Assembly (NCBI GenBank): GCA_025359045.1
Contig: JANYHN010000063.1
Span: 30,625 to 94,624 of the forward strand
DNA from: Hyphomicrobiales bacterium
GTDB lineage: Bacteria > Pseudomonadota > Alphaproteobacteria > Rhizobiales > Aestuariivirgaceae
DNA: 64,000 nt
Direction of reading: 5' to 3'
Position 1 is the first letter of the stretch. Every line of letters begins with the position of its first letter. Below, piece after piece: positions 1 to 8,591 of the stretch. Both the position numbers and the translations under genes were made by a program. Below the pieces are notes generated by a model, which ran no database searches, was not told where the DNA came from, and was given only the letters and a program-made list of their open reading frames with translations.

Positions 1-679
1 ATTGATGCAGCATATTAGCGATGGGGGCTATATGCCCCGTCCAACCTGCCACCACATCACAATAAGAACCCGCAGCATTCACAACGTGTTCGCAATCAAT
101 GTTGCCGTTCTCGGTGAACACACGCCACTCGCCATTGGGCAAAAGCTTGATGTCCATCACCCGCGTGCGGCGATAGATTTCAGCCCCCAATTGGCGCGCA
201 CCAACCGCCATTGCATTTGTGATGTCAGCAGGGGCCACATGACCATCCGTGACCGTTCGGAAAGCGGCTTTAACACCAAAGGTATCAAGAAAAGGGTGAT
301 ACTGCGCAATCTCGGAAGGCCCGATGATTTCGCCCTCATAGCCAGCCAGTTTAGAAATACCGTAAACATATTTCAGCCAGTTGACCTCTTCATCCGTAGT
401 GGCCAGCCGCAGCCCGCCGCAGCCGTGCCAAGACACGGCTTGGCCAGTGAGTTTTTCCAGCTGCGGATAAAGCTGCGTCCCATAAACATGAACTTTGGTC
501 ATGTTGAGCGATGAGTTGAAATGCGGGCACTGCCCGGCCGCATGCCATGTGGAACCTGACGTCAGCTCGCCTTTTTCGACCAGAACAACATCTGTCCAGC
601 CTTCAAGGGCAAGGTGATAAAGCAACCCCACACCCATGATGCCACCACCTACAACCACGACTTTTGTATGAGATTTCAT
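1..679 (-). CDS. FAD-dependent oxidoreductase, dimethylglycine/sarcosine dehydrogenase-like (partial, C-terminus cut by window edge)
   Basis: The minus strand reads open from an ATG at 679 to the window edge, about 226 residues, so only the N-terminal half is present. The first residues form a beta strand followed by GGGIMG, the dinucleotide-binding Gly motif of the DAO flavoprotein fold. The segment GSTWHAAG (His46) matches the site where dimethylglycine and sarcosine dehydrogenases carry covalently bound FAD; covalent attachment here is inferred. Enzymes of this family oxidise N-methyl groups of glycine derivatives and usually pass the C1 unit to tetrahydrofolate through a C-terminal GcvT-like domain, which lies outside the window if present. 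The substrate cannot be assigned from this half. A relation to the methylamine-type genes at 56740-62898 is possible but they are far apart. Confidence 0.8.
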   Translation of the reverse strand, partial: MKSHTKVVVVGGGIMGVGLLYHLALEGWTDVVLVEKGELTSGSTWHAAGQCPHFNSSLNMTKVHVYGTQLYPQLEKLTGQAVSWHGCGGLRLATTDEEVNWLKYVYGISKLAGYEGEIIGPSEIAQYHPFLDTFGVKAAFRTVTDGHVAPADITNAMAVGARQLGAEIYRRTRVMDIKLLPNGEWRVFTENGNIDCEHVVNAAGSYCDVVAGWTGHIAPIANMLHQ

Positions 680-771
680 AAACCGCTCCGAAAACAATAA
701 GTTGCGCTTTCTTCACCTGTTCGCGGTTTGCTTTCAAGGGAAAATAGTGGGTCCAGTGGTGAGCTGTTTGA

Positions 772-2091
772 TCAGCTTTCCGGCGGCAACTCACAGACAA
801 ACTCGATGAATTTTCCGGAAGGTGTCAGGGGCAGTATTTCCATAACATGGTAAGTCACATTAATAGACTGGTCGAGACGCGACCGAAGAAGTTCAGCCAA
901 GCCATTAAAGTCGGGCTTATTATCGCTATCTTCGGGAATATAGCGCACTTCGAAATGAAGTGGCTTCACCTGAGCGATTTGCCAACTGCGCGCAGAAATA
1001 ATTTTCATGAATTTTGCGGGAAGGGAAAGAGCAACTTTGCGTTTTCCGGGCAAGCGAAACAAATGCGTCGTCCGTCCCACGATCTTTTGGATAACGGGCA
1101 ATGTCCGCCCGCAAGAGCATTTCTCCCCCACGATAACCTCGTCTCCTTGCGCATAGCGAATGAAGGGTTGGGAAGTGTTAAAGAAATTTGTTATAACAAC
1201 TTTGCCACGTTGGCCGGGAGCACATGGTTGGCCGGCTTCGTCCAATATCTCAACTAAGTTGAATTCTGGATTGGTATGATAATGCTCGCCACTTGGGCAT
1301 TGATGAGCGATATTATAGACTTCCTTTGACGCATAAAGCGCGATAATTTCTGTACCAAAGATTTTACGGCAATCTTCACGCAGCAAATCGCTGACATCAG
1401 CTCCCACTGTGAATATTGCGGAAAGTCGAATTTTTAAATCAAGTTGCTTTGCGGCAAGCGCGACAGAGTGCAAGAGATTAGGTCGTGCCGAGAAATAATC
1501 TACCTCCTTGCGTAACAAAAATTCTGCAACTTGTTCTGGCGTTGCTGTTCGGTTTATTTGCAGTTTTATTCCTTTCGCGCTTCCCGCTAACCAGCTTGGC
1601 CCCCAACGTCCTCCGTCCCTACCATCAGGCCAACTTGCAATCTTTGGGTCGTCTCCATCATAGTGGCAGAATATCCGGTCGAATGAGATATTGTGCCATT
1701 TCGAAGCGCGATAACGTGTTGCTTCGGAAACTAATGCCACAAGCGAATTGTGGCGAGAGGTCACTGGCTTTCCAGTCGTGCCCGATCCCAAATGATCATC
1801 GACAAAGCCGTGACCTGGCGGAAGTCGGGGTGCTAGCATCTGTTCTCGATGGTTCAATAAATCTTCGCGCGTCAGGATAGGTATTTCGCTCCAGCGATTC
1901 CAGTTTATTTCGCCATCAGCTGAAAGTGCATTGCTCAAGCGTTCTTTGTAAAATGGCACATTTTCACGCGAGAATTTCAGGAGCTGAGCCAACTGATGTG
2001 ACTGGAAATTCCGCATTTGCTGTTCTGGCCAATATTGGCTGTCCTCAAGCATGTCATAAATGCGTTGTTGAAATTCTGGATCGTATTCCAT
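772..2091 (-). CDS. PaaK/CapK-like adenylate-forming enzyme, copy 1 of 3
   Basis: This 439-residue protein belongs to the phenylacetate-CoA ligase (PaaK/CapK) branch of adenylate-forming enzymes, which activate a carboxylate with ATP. The AMP-binding loop is GSGTTGKP at residues 102-109. Further on come SKEVYNIAHQCP and a CSCGRTLPVI segment, the cysteine-containing element usual in PaaK-like proteins, and the C-terminal PSGKF lysine typical of the mobile domain. It is the last gene of a run of three close paralogues; its ATG shares one base with the stop of copy 2 (TGATG), so translation is probably coupled. No thioesterase, acyl carrier or CoA-linked gene lies beside it, so the acid substrate and acceptor are unknown. 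The start is supported by the same Y-D-P-x-F-Q opening in all three copies. Confidence 0.85.
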   Translation of the reverse strand: MEYDPEFQQRIYDMLEDSQYWPEQQMRNFQSHQLAQLLKFSRENVPFYKERLSNALSADGEINWNRWSEIPILTREDLLNHREQMLAPRLPPGHGFVDDHLGSGTTGKPVTSRHNSLVALVSEATRYRASKWHNISFDRIFCHYDGDDPKIASWPDGRDGGRWGPSWLAGSAKGIKLQINRTATPEQVAEFLLRKEVDYFSARPNLLHSVALAAKQLDLKIRLSAIFTVGADVSDLLREDCRKIFGTEIIALYASKEVYNIAHQCPSGEHYHTNPEFNLVEILDEAGQPCAPGQRGKVVITNFFNTSQPFIRYAQGDEVIVGEKCSCGRTLPVIQKIVGRTTHLFRLPGKRKVALSLPAKFMKIISARSWQIAQVKPLHFEVRYIPEDSDNKPDFNGLAELLRSRLDQSINVTYHVMEILPLTPSGKFIEFVCELPPES

Positions 2092-3428
2092 CAGTTTTGA
2101 ACTACTTCTTCCAACACCCTAGGTAGCTCGCAAACATATTCGATGAATTTTCCGGAAGGTGTAATCGGGAGAACGGTAATTTGTTTGAAACTGACTTTCA
2201 TGCTCTGATCGGTGCGGATGCGAATTAAATTTTCAATCGCTGCAAAGTTGGAAATGACTAAACTGTCATCGGGAATAAACCGCACTTCTATATGCAAAGG
2301 TTCAATTTGCGCAATTTGCCAGCTTTTTGCAGCAATAAGTTTCATTGATTTTGGTGGTAAGATGATTGCCACAAAACGCCCATGTGGCAAGCGAAACATA
2401 TGATTTGTTCGACCGACAATTTTTTCGATCAGAGGCAATTGGCGGCCACAAGAACAAGTTCCACCCATAACAATCTGGTCTCCGATGTCGTAGCGGATAA
2501 AAGGTTGGGAGGTATTGAAAAACGAAGTTATTATTGCGCGACCACGTTCGCCAGCGGCGCAGGGCAGGCCTCTATCATCTAAAATCTCTAACAGGAGTAA
2601 CTCTGAGTTGACATGATAACCATATCCGGCAGGGCATTGATGGGCGATATTGTAAACTTCTTTTGATGAGTAGACAGAAACGATCTCAGCACCAAAAACC
2701 GATCGACATTCTTCGCGGATATCTTCTGTCGGCGATTCACTAAGTGAAACAATCGCAGAAAGCTGGTGACTTATATTGTTCTTCTTTGAAGCGCGCGCGA
2801 TAGTCAAAACGCGGTTTGGTCGACCCGTGAGATAGGATACCGCATTTCGGCTAATATATTCCGCAAGGTTTTCTGGTGACGTAATAGGATTGATCTGTAG
2901 TATATAGCCTTCAGCACTTCTCTCGTCCCAATGCGGCCCCCATGGACCAGACCGTTTCCCGTTGGGCCATTTGGCAAATTGCGGATCGTCACCTCCAATT
3001 TGGCAAAATACTTTACCATAATCTAAATTGTGCCAGCCAAATCCGCGAAACAGTGCCGCTTGCGAAGCCAGAGGTACAAGAGAGTTGTGGCGCGAAGTCA
3101 CGGGCCTTCCAGTCGTACCCGATCCCAAATGATCTTCGACAAACCCGTGACCAGGAGGAAGCCAGGGCGCAAGCATCTGTTCTCGGCGATTTAATAAATC
3201 GTCGCGGGTTAGAATGGGTATTTCATGCCAGCGATCCCAATCTATTTCGCCTTCAGCGGTGAGAGCATTGGTCAATCGATCTTTATAAAACGGAACATTA
3301 TCACGAGAGAATTTCAAAAGCTGAGCCAATTGCTGCGACTGGAAACTGCGCATTTGCTGCTGTGGCCAATATTGACTTTCCTGCAACATTTCAAAGATGC
3401 GTAGCTGAAACTCGGGATCATAGTTCAT
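2091..3428 (-). CDS. PaaK/CapK-like adenylate-forming enzyme, copy 2 of 3
   Basis: The 445-residue product is collinear with copies 1 and 3 from the opening YDPEFQLRIFEML onward. It keeps the intact nucleotide loop GSGTTGRP, the SKEVYNIAHQCP block and the CSCGRQLPLI cysteine element, so it should be an active adenylating enzyme. It differs from copy 1 mainly in the middle third (residues about 135-230), where PaaK relatives form much of the substrate pocket. This suggests the copies act on different carboxylates; that is an inference. Its start overlaps the end of copy 3 by 11 bases and its stop overlaps the start of copy 1, so all three are probably made from one message read from right to left. 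Confidence 0.85.
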   Translation of the reverse strand: MNYDPEFQLRIFEMLQESQYWPQQQMRSFQSQQLAQLLKFSRDNVPFYKDRLTNALTAEGEIDWDRWHEIPILTRDDLLNRREQMLAPWLPPGHGFVEDHLGSGTTGRPVTSRHNSLVPLASQAALFRGFGWHNLDYGKVFCQIGGDDPQFAKWPNGKRSGPWGPHWDERSAEGYILQINPITSPENLAEYISRNAVSYLTGRPNRVLTIARASKKNNISHQLSAIVSLSESPTEDIREECRSVFGAEIVSVYSSKEVYNIAHQCPAGYGYHVNSELLLLEILDDRGLPCAAGERGRAIITSFFNTSQPFIRYDIGDQIVMGGTCSCGRQLPLIEKIVGRTNHMFRLPHGRFVAIILPPKSMKLIAAKSWQIAQIEPLHIEVRFIPDDSLVISNFAAIENLIRIRTDQSMKVSFKQITVLPITPSGKFIEYVCELPRVLEEVVQN

Positions 3429-4764
3429 TGTTGACTAAACCCATATTCTGTTTCGGCGGTAATTCGCACACATACTCAATAAATTTGCCGGACGGTGTTA
3501 GGGGTAGGGTATCAATTACCTTGTAAGTGACCCTTACATCGCGTTCGGTATGATCCCTCAGAATATCGGTAAATTTATTGAAGTTTGGCACATTGCTGCT
3601 TCCATCGGGAATGTACCGCACTTCGAGGTGCAATTGTTCAATTTGCGCAATCTGCCAGCTTTTCGCGGCTAAAACTTTCATAAAATCAGCTAAAATGAAC
3701 AGCGCAATGTTGCGATTATTTGGAAACCTGAAAAGATGATTGGTACGTCCTGCCACACGTTCAATCACGGGCAAAGTGCGGCCGCAGCTGCAAGCCTCAC
3801 CCATCACAATCTGGTCGCCGATGTCATAGCGGATCAATGGTTGGGACGTATTGAAGAAGGATGTGAAAACGGCTCTTCCGCGCACACCTGCGGGGCAGGG
3901 GTTTCCTTCATCGTCGAGAACTTCAATTAACATGAGCTCGGAGTTTACGTGTAAATTCTGGCTGACTGGACATTGATGCGCAACATTATAAAGTTCTTTT
4001 GACGCATACACCGAGATCATTTCAGCGCCAAAAACGCGCCTGCAATCTTCGCGTTCATCTTCAGTTGTTGCCGTGCCAAATGTGGGAATTGCGGAGAGTT
4101 TGGTCTTTAGCCCCATTCGTTCCGTGGCCAATGCCACTGACTGCATCGCTTTTGGCCGACCAGTAAAATAATCAACCCTTCTGCGGTTGAGAAATTCGGC
4201 CAATTGTTCTGGAGATGCGTAAAGATTAATATGAACCAATTTGCCTTTGTTGGTTCGGCGATTCCAGTGTGGCCCCCATGTGCCTCCTTCCAATCCATCG
4301 GGCCAACTGCCCGCTTTCATATCATCCCAGAGAAAGCTGCAAAAAGTTTTCCCATAATCAAACTTGAACCATTCGAAATTTCGAAACAATGCTGCATCAG
4401 ACACCAGCGGCATGAGTGAATTATGCCGAGTCGTTATGCGTTGTCCTAAGGTTCCTGATCCAGTGTGGTCAGCGATATAGCCGTGTCCCGCAGGAATATT
4501 CGTGGGCAACATGTTTTCGCGATGATTGTGGAGATCATTGCGCGTGAGGAGCGGAATGTCGTGCCATTGATCCCAATTCACTTGGCCATCAGCCGTCAGA
4601 ACTTTAGTCAACCTGTCACGATAGAATGGCACGTTGTCTCTTGAGAATACCAACAGTTGGGAGAGCTGTTGTTCCTGAAAGCCGCGCATTTGCTGATCTG
4701 GCCAATATTGGCTTTCCTGCAGCATGTCATAAATGCGGTGCTGAAATTGGGGATCATAAACCAT
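3418..4764 (-). CDS. PaaK/CapK-like adenylate-forming enzyme, copy 3 of 3, with altered ATP loop
   Basis: This is the first gene of the triplet, 448 residues from the ATG at 4764. That start puts the YDPQFQHRIYDML opening in register with the other two copies; a further in-frame start at 4800 would add 12 residues without homology. At residues 102-109 the ATP loop reads GSGTLGQR: Leu replaces the second Thr and Arg replaces Pro compared with GSGTTGKP and GSGTTGRP in the sister copies. The remaining family blocks, including SKELYNVAHQCP and CSCGRTLPVI, are present. The altered loop could lower or change nucleotide use, or the copy could act as a partner subunit. The promoter should lie in 4765-4945, shared with the divergent membrane-protein gene. 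Confidence 0.83.
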   Translation of the reverse strand: MVYDPQFQHRIYDMLQESQYWPDQQMRGFQEQQLSQLLVFSRDNVPFYRDRLTKVLTADGQVNWDQWHDIPLLTRNDLHNHRENMLPTNIPAGHGYIADHTGSGTLGQRITTRHNSLMPLVSDAALFRNFEWFKFDYGKTFCSFLWDDMKAGSWPDGLEGGTWGPHWNRRTNKGKLVHINLYASPEQLAEFLNRRRVDYFTGRPKAMQSVALATERMGLKTKLSAIPTFGTATTEDEREDCRRVFGAEMISVYASKELYNVAHQCPVSQNLHVNSELMLIEVLDDEGNPCPAGVRGRAVFTSFFNTSQPLIRYDIGDQIVMGEACSCGRTLPVIERVAGRTNHLFRFPNNRNIALFILADFMKVLAAKSWQIAQIEQLHLEVRYIPDGSSNVPNFNKFTDILRDHTERDVRVTYKVIDTLPLTPSGKFIEYVCELPPKQNMGLVNNEL

Positions 4765-4945
4765 GATAACACCCCATACCACTTTTTGGTAAGTCAGCAA
4801 AATTACACGTTTAAATTGATTTTTTCAGATTGTGTCCGAGCCGCAACAAGTTAAGAATGTGTTTATTTCTTGTTGATTTTTTGGCGCATTGCATTAAATC
4901 CACTCTCAGCAGTGGGGCGACGTTTTTTTAAGGCGAGTAACATTA

Positions 4946-5782
4946 ATGTATAAAAATGTATTTGTGACCGTTACATTTGCGGCAACTCTGATGGCATCAA
5001 CAGCATGGTCGGCTGACGTTGGCAAAGGTGATTTGCCAGCTGTTTCTGCGATAAACGGAAAAATTGAACTGAGTGCGGGCTGGGCAGACATTGATCCAAT
5101 TGATCCAACAGCGGTATTTCATGGTGGCGCCAGCCTTTCAATTCCGGTGGGTGATCGCTTTGGCTTACAGGCGGATATAGCTGCGTTGAGCGAGTTCGGA
5201 GATGTTTATCGTGGCGCGGCACTTCACGCCTTCACGCGTAACCCCGATTCGTATTTGCTGGGCGTGACTGGTGGATTTGGTTCTGCGAATGCGGCGACGT
5301 TTGGTTTTATTGGGCCTGAAGCAGAATTTTATGTTGACCGCGTTTCGATCGAAGCGTGGGCTGGTTATATGAACCTTGATCTCGCTGGCGTACAATCAAG
5401 TCAATTTTTTGGCTTCGGTGATATTGCCTATTATGCGGATGATAATCTGCGCTTGTCAGTGGGTGCCAGCACAGTCGCCGGTTTCAAATCAGGCCATATC
5501 AACGGGGAATGGCAGCTATCTGACGCTGGTTTGCCGCTGAGCCTTACGGCTGAAGGTCGCCTAGGTGATGCTGGCCTTGTGACCGCCAGCCTTGGTTTGA
5601 AACTCTATTTCGGTGCTGAGGATAAAACACTGATTCGCCGTCACCGCGAAGATGATCCACGTAACCGTACATTGGATATATTCTCAGCGGCAGGTAGTGC
5701 GTTTAAGCCGCCTCTGGCCGGAGTGCCTGTGGATCCATGCCCTGGCGGTGAAATGATCAACGGTGAATGCGTGATATTGTAG
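4946..5782 (+). CDS. secreted, probably outer-membrane beta-barrel protein
   Basis: A 278-residue protein with a clear Sec signal peptide: a short positive start, the hydrophobic stretch VFVTVTFAATLMAS, and a likely cleavage after AWSA. The mature part is rich in Gly, aromatic and alternating polar/hydrophobic residues with repeated GLxLY/AEGRLG strands, as in small porin-like barrels of Rhizobiales. The end is odd: after the barrel-like region comes a basic stretch (RRHREDDPRNR) and a tail with two cysteines (CPGGEMINGEC) that could form a disulphide. It does not end in the aromatic residue typical of classical barrels, so insertion by the BAM complex is uncertain. An AAGGCGAG ribosome site precedes the ATG by about 8 bases. 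Function is not recognised. Confidence 0.7.
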   Translation: MYKNVFVTVTFAATLMASTAWSADVGKGDLPAVSAINGKIELSAGWADIDPIDPTAVFHGGASLSIPVGDRFGLQADIAALSEFGDVYRGAALHAFTRNPDSYLLGVTGGFGSANAATFGFIGPEAEFYVDRVSIEAWAGYMNLDLAGVQSSQFFGFGDIAYYADDNLRLSVGASTVAGFKSGHINGEWQLSDAGLPLSLTAEGRLGDAGLVTASLGLKLYFGAEDKTLIRRHREDDPRNRTLDIFSAAGSAFKPPLAGVPVDPCPGGEMINGECVIL

Positions 5783-5793
5783 TTCAATAGACC

Positions 5794-6531
5794 TTAACGG
5801 CGCTGAAGTTGATAGAGCATCAGCGCCGTAGCCACGCTCACATTCAAACTCTCGACACCTTCTCTCATGGGGATTTTAACGAGATTGGTGCAGCAGCTTG
5901 TGAGATCAGGCGTAAGCCCGCGCGATTCGTTGCCCATTAGTAACAACGTCGGAAATTTATAGGCACGGCGGAAATCATGTTTGGCGGTGGACGCCGTGCC
6001 CACCACTTCGCCATCCCATGACTTAGCCAAATCCATTAGGCCTTCCTTGTTCATGCGCACCAGCGTGACTCCGAAAATCGAACCTGTTGATGCGCGCACT
6101 GATTCTGGCGAATAAGGGTCGCATGAATCGCCCACTAAGATGATGCCGGAAATATCAACCGCATCGGCCGTGCGAATGATCGTGCCGAGATTGCCAGGAT
6201 CGCGAATTTCTTCGAGAGCTAACCAAACGCCTTCCTTTGTGGGGTGGGGTTGATACTTTTGTTTGAACACACCCAACACATCATGCGGGTTGTTTTGCCC
6301 TGATAATTCGGTCATCACCTTGTCTGTGACAATGGTGGTTTTCATGCCGTCAAAAATCGCCTGCGGCTTGGTGGCCACCAAATAATCTGGCACCCATCCC
6401 ATAGCTTCTGCACGATCAAGCATGGCTAATCCTTCAGCCATAAAAAGCCCAGCTTCGCGCCGATCTTTTTTATGCTCAAGCGAGCGGATGAGTTTCATGG
6501 TGGGGTTTTGCAGTGATGAGATTGGAAGCAT
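5794..6531 (-). CDS. TrmH/SpoU-family RNA 2'-O-methyltransferase
   Basis: The 245-residue protein shows the two parts of SpoU enzymes. The N-terminal substrate-binding domain opens with ISSLQNPTMKLIRSL and AGLFMAEG. The SAM-binding trefoil-knot domain carries motif 1 (DPGNLGTIIRTADA), motif 2 (LLMGNESRGL) and motif 3 (IPMREGVESLNVSVATAL). These enzymes methylate the 2'-hydroxyl of a ribose in rRNA or tRNA in the cytoplasm; the target nucleotide cannot be told from sequence. It converges with the preceding membrane-protein gene, leaving 11 bases. A perfect 9-bp inverted repeat lies within its last codons (5798-5806 with 5820-5828). An AAGGAGG sequence lies about 14 bases before the ATG, longer than usual. 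Confidence 0.88.
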   Translation of the reverse strand: MLPISSLQNPTMKLIRSLEHKKDRREAGLFMAEGLAMLDRAEAMGWVPDYLVATKPQAIFDGMKTTIVTDKVMTELSGQNNPHDVLGVFKQKYQPHPTKEGVWLALEEIRDPGNLGTIIRTADAVDISGIILVGDSCDPYSPESVRASTGSIFGVTLVRMNKEGLMDLAKSWDGEVVGTASTAKHDFRRAYKFPTLLLMGNESRGLTPDLTSCCTNLVKIPMREGVESLNVSVATALMLYQLQRR

Positions 6532-6631
6532 TTACGCTTGCTAGCCTCCTTCGCGCTTGCACACAAGCTCTAGGCTTTTCATCAATGAAAATTCGTGCCA
6601 GCATGCAGAAAAATCAAAATGGGAGTGTGCT

Positions 6632-8422
6632 ATGACAACTGCCTCTGAACGCGCCACGGCTTGGCTGAATGATTTTGATGCCGCGCTCAAATCCGGTGAT
6701 GTTGGCGCAGTGACCGCGTTGTTTGTTGATGATTGTTATTGGCGCGATCTGGTTTCTTTCACATGGAACATCAAAACCATGGAAGGCAAGGCGCAGATTG
6801 CAGATATGCTCAAGGCCACACTGGCGCAGGTGAAACCTTCCGATTGGAAAATAGCCGAAGACGCCACAGGCGACGAGGCCATGACCGAGGCTTGGATCAC
6901 TTTTGAAACTTCAGTCTCTGGCGGCAAAGGCCAGTTGCGTTTGAAAAACGGTAAATGCTGGACGCTGCTCACCACCATGGTGGAGCTGAAAGGCCATGAA
7001 GAAAAGAAAGGCACAGCCCGCATCAAGGGCGTTGAACATGGCGCAAATAAAAATCGCGAAAATTGGGCCGACGCCCGTGAACGCGAAGCCAAGGAACTGG
7101 GTTACAAGAAGCAGCCCTATTGCGTGATCATTGGCGGTGGGCAGGGCGGCATTGGCCTTGGTGCCCGCATGCGCCGCTTGGGCGTGCCCACGATCATCAT
7201 TGAAAAGAACAAACGCGCCGGAGATTCATGGCGCAAGCGCTATAAGTCTCTCTGCCTGCATGACCCTGTCTGGTATGACCATATGCCCTATCTGCCATTC
7301 CCTGATGATTGGCCGATCTTCTCGCCCAAAGATAAAATTGGCGATTGGCTGGAAATGTACACCAAAATTATGGAGCTGAATTATTGGCACTCCACCACGT
7401 GTAAGTCAGCCAAATATGACGAAAAGAAAAAGCAGTGGGTGGTGAAAGTTGTCCGTGAGGGCAAGGAAGTTACGCTGAAGCCGCAGCAACTCGTTTTGGC
7501 CACAGGTCAATCAGGCGTACCCAATGTGCCGAAATTTGCCGGTGCCGCCAAATTCAAAGGTGATCAGCATCATTCGTCAGCGCATCCGGGGCCTGATAAA
7601 TACAAGGGCAAGAAAGCCGTCGTCATCGGCTCTAACAACTCCGCGCATGATATTTGTGCAGCATTATGGGAGCATGGCGCTGATGTGACGATGGTACAGC
7701 GCACGTCCACCCATATTGTGAAGTCGGGTACGTTGATGGAAGTGGGGCTTGGTGATCTCTATTCTGAGCGCGCCATAAAAAACGGCATTGACCATCACAA
7801 GGCAGATCTGGTTTTTGCGTCGGTACCTTATAAGCTTCTGCCAAGCTTTCAAATTCCTGCTTATCAGAAAATGGCCGAGATTGATGCCGAGTTTTATAAG
7901 CGCCTCGAAAAAATAGGTTTTATGCATGATTGGGGCGATGATGGCTCAGGTTTGTTCGTAAAGTATCTGCGTCGTGGATCAGGATATTACATTGATGTAG
8001 GTGCTTCTGAGCTGGTGGCAGACGGTAAAATCAAACTCAAAACTAAAGTCAGCGTGAAAGAAATCAAATCGAAATCAGTTGTCTTTAGTGATGACAGCGA
8101 ACTTAAAGCCGATCTGATCGTCTATGCCACAGGCTATGGCAGCATGAACGGTTGGGCCGCGAAATTGATTTCAAAAGATGTGGCCGACAAGGTGGGGAAA
8201 TGCTGGGGCCTTGGTTCCGACACGACGAAAGACCCGGGCCCGTGGGAAGGCGAGTTACGCAATATGTGGAAGCCAACCCATCAAGAAAATCTGTGGTTCC
8301 ACGGAGGCAACCTGCACCAATCGCGGCACTATTCGCAGTTTTTATCGCTGCAATTGAAAGCGCGTATGGAAGGGATTGCGACGCCAGTCTACGGCATGGG
8401 AAAAGTGCACCATTTGGGATAA
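6632..8422 (+). CDS. NTF2-like domain fused to flavin-containing monooxygenase
   Basis: The ATG at 6632 is chosen because a GGGAG ribosome site lies just before it; an upstream in-frame start at 6557 lacks one. The 596-residue product begins with a SnoaL/NTF2-like domain (about residues 8-125). A flavin monooxygenase follows, with an FAD motif (GGGQGGIGLGARMRRLG), the block SLCLHDPVWYDHMPY, a second Rossmann motif for NADPH (VVIGSNNSAHD) and the late DLIVYATGYG motif. Such proteins use NADPH and oxygen to oxygenate carbonyls, amines or sulfides. The NTF2 domain could help shape the substrate site. No neighbour gives the substrate; the next gene is a molybdenum oxidoreductase 169 bases away with a hairpin-rich spacer, so co-transcription is uncertain. 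Confidence 0.88.
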   Translation: MTTASERATAWLNDFDAALKSGDVGAVTALFVDDCYWRDLVSFTWNIKTMEGKAQIADMLKATLAQVKPSDWKIAEDATGDEAMTEAWITFETSVSGGKGQLRLKNGKCWTLLTTMVELKGHEEKKGTARIKGVEHGANKNRENWADAREREAKELGYKKQPYCVIIGGGQGGIGLGARMRRLGVPTIIIEKNKRAGDSWRKRYKSLCLHDPVWYDHMPYLPFPDDWPIFSPKDKIGDWLEMYTKIMELNYWHSTTCKSAKYDEKKKQWVVKVVREGKEVTLKPQQLVLATGQSGVPNVPKFAGAAKFKGDQHHSSAHPGPDKYKGKKAVVIGSNNSAHDICAALWEHGADVTMVQRTSTHIVKSGTLMEVGLGDLYSERAIKNGIDHHKADLVFASVPYKLLPSFQIPAYQKMAEIDAEFYKRLEKIGFMHDWGDDGSGLFVKYLRRGSGYYIDVGASELVADGKIKLKTKVSVKEIKSKSVVFSDDSELKADLIVYATGYGSMNGWAAKLISKDVADKVGKCWGLGSDTTKDPGPWEGELRNMWKPTHQENLWFHGGNLHQSRHYSQFLSLQLKARMEGIATPVYGMGKVHHLG

Positions 8423-8591
8423 CGTCCTCTCCCGTTTCTTCAACGGGAGATCAAGGGCCCAAACGCGTAGCGTTGGGTAGGTGAGGGAACACAGAACGCG
8501 TGGCCCCTCATCTATCCCATTCCGCTTGCGCGAAATGGGCCCCTTTCTTCTCCCGCTTCGCAGGAGAAGACTTTTAGGCTATGTTTCGTAG
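8423..8591. repeat. hairpin-rich intergenic spacer
   Basis: The spacer between the monooxygenase and the molybdopterin gene contains perfect inverted repeats: TCTCCCGTT/AACGGGAGA (8428-8436 with 8442-8450) and TCTTCTCC/GGAGAAGA (8546-8553 with 8563-8570). Between them lie GTGAGGG and CCCCTCATC, which can also pair. This is the make-up of extragenic palindromic repeats in many Rhizobiales genomes; no second copy was recognised in this window. The last hairpin is followed only by CTTTTA, so it is at best a weak terminator. Confidence 0.5.

Noticed and set aside
2..514. Open plus-strand frame of 170 codons at the left edge
   Set aside because: The minus strand in the same codon register encodes a clear flavoprotein with GGGIMG and WHAAG motifs; the plus frame is its shadow.
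5798..5828. 9-bp perfect inverted repeat as a terminator for the membrane protein gene
   Set aside because: It lies inside the last codons of the convergent RNA methyltransferase and has a 13-base loop with no T tract.
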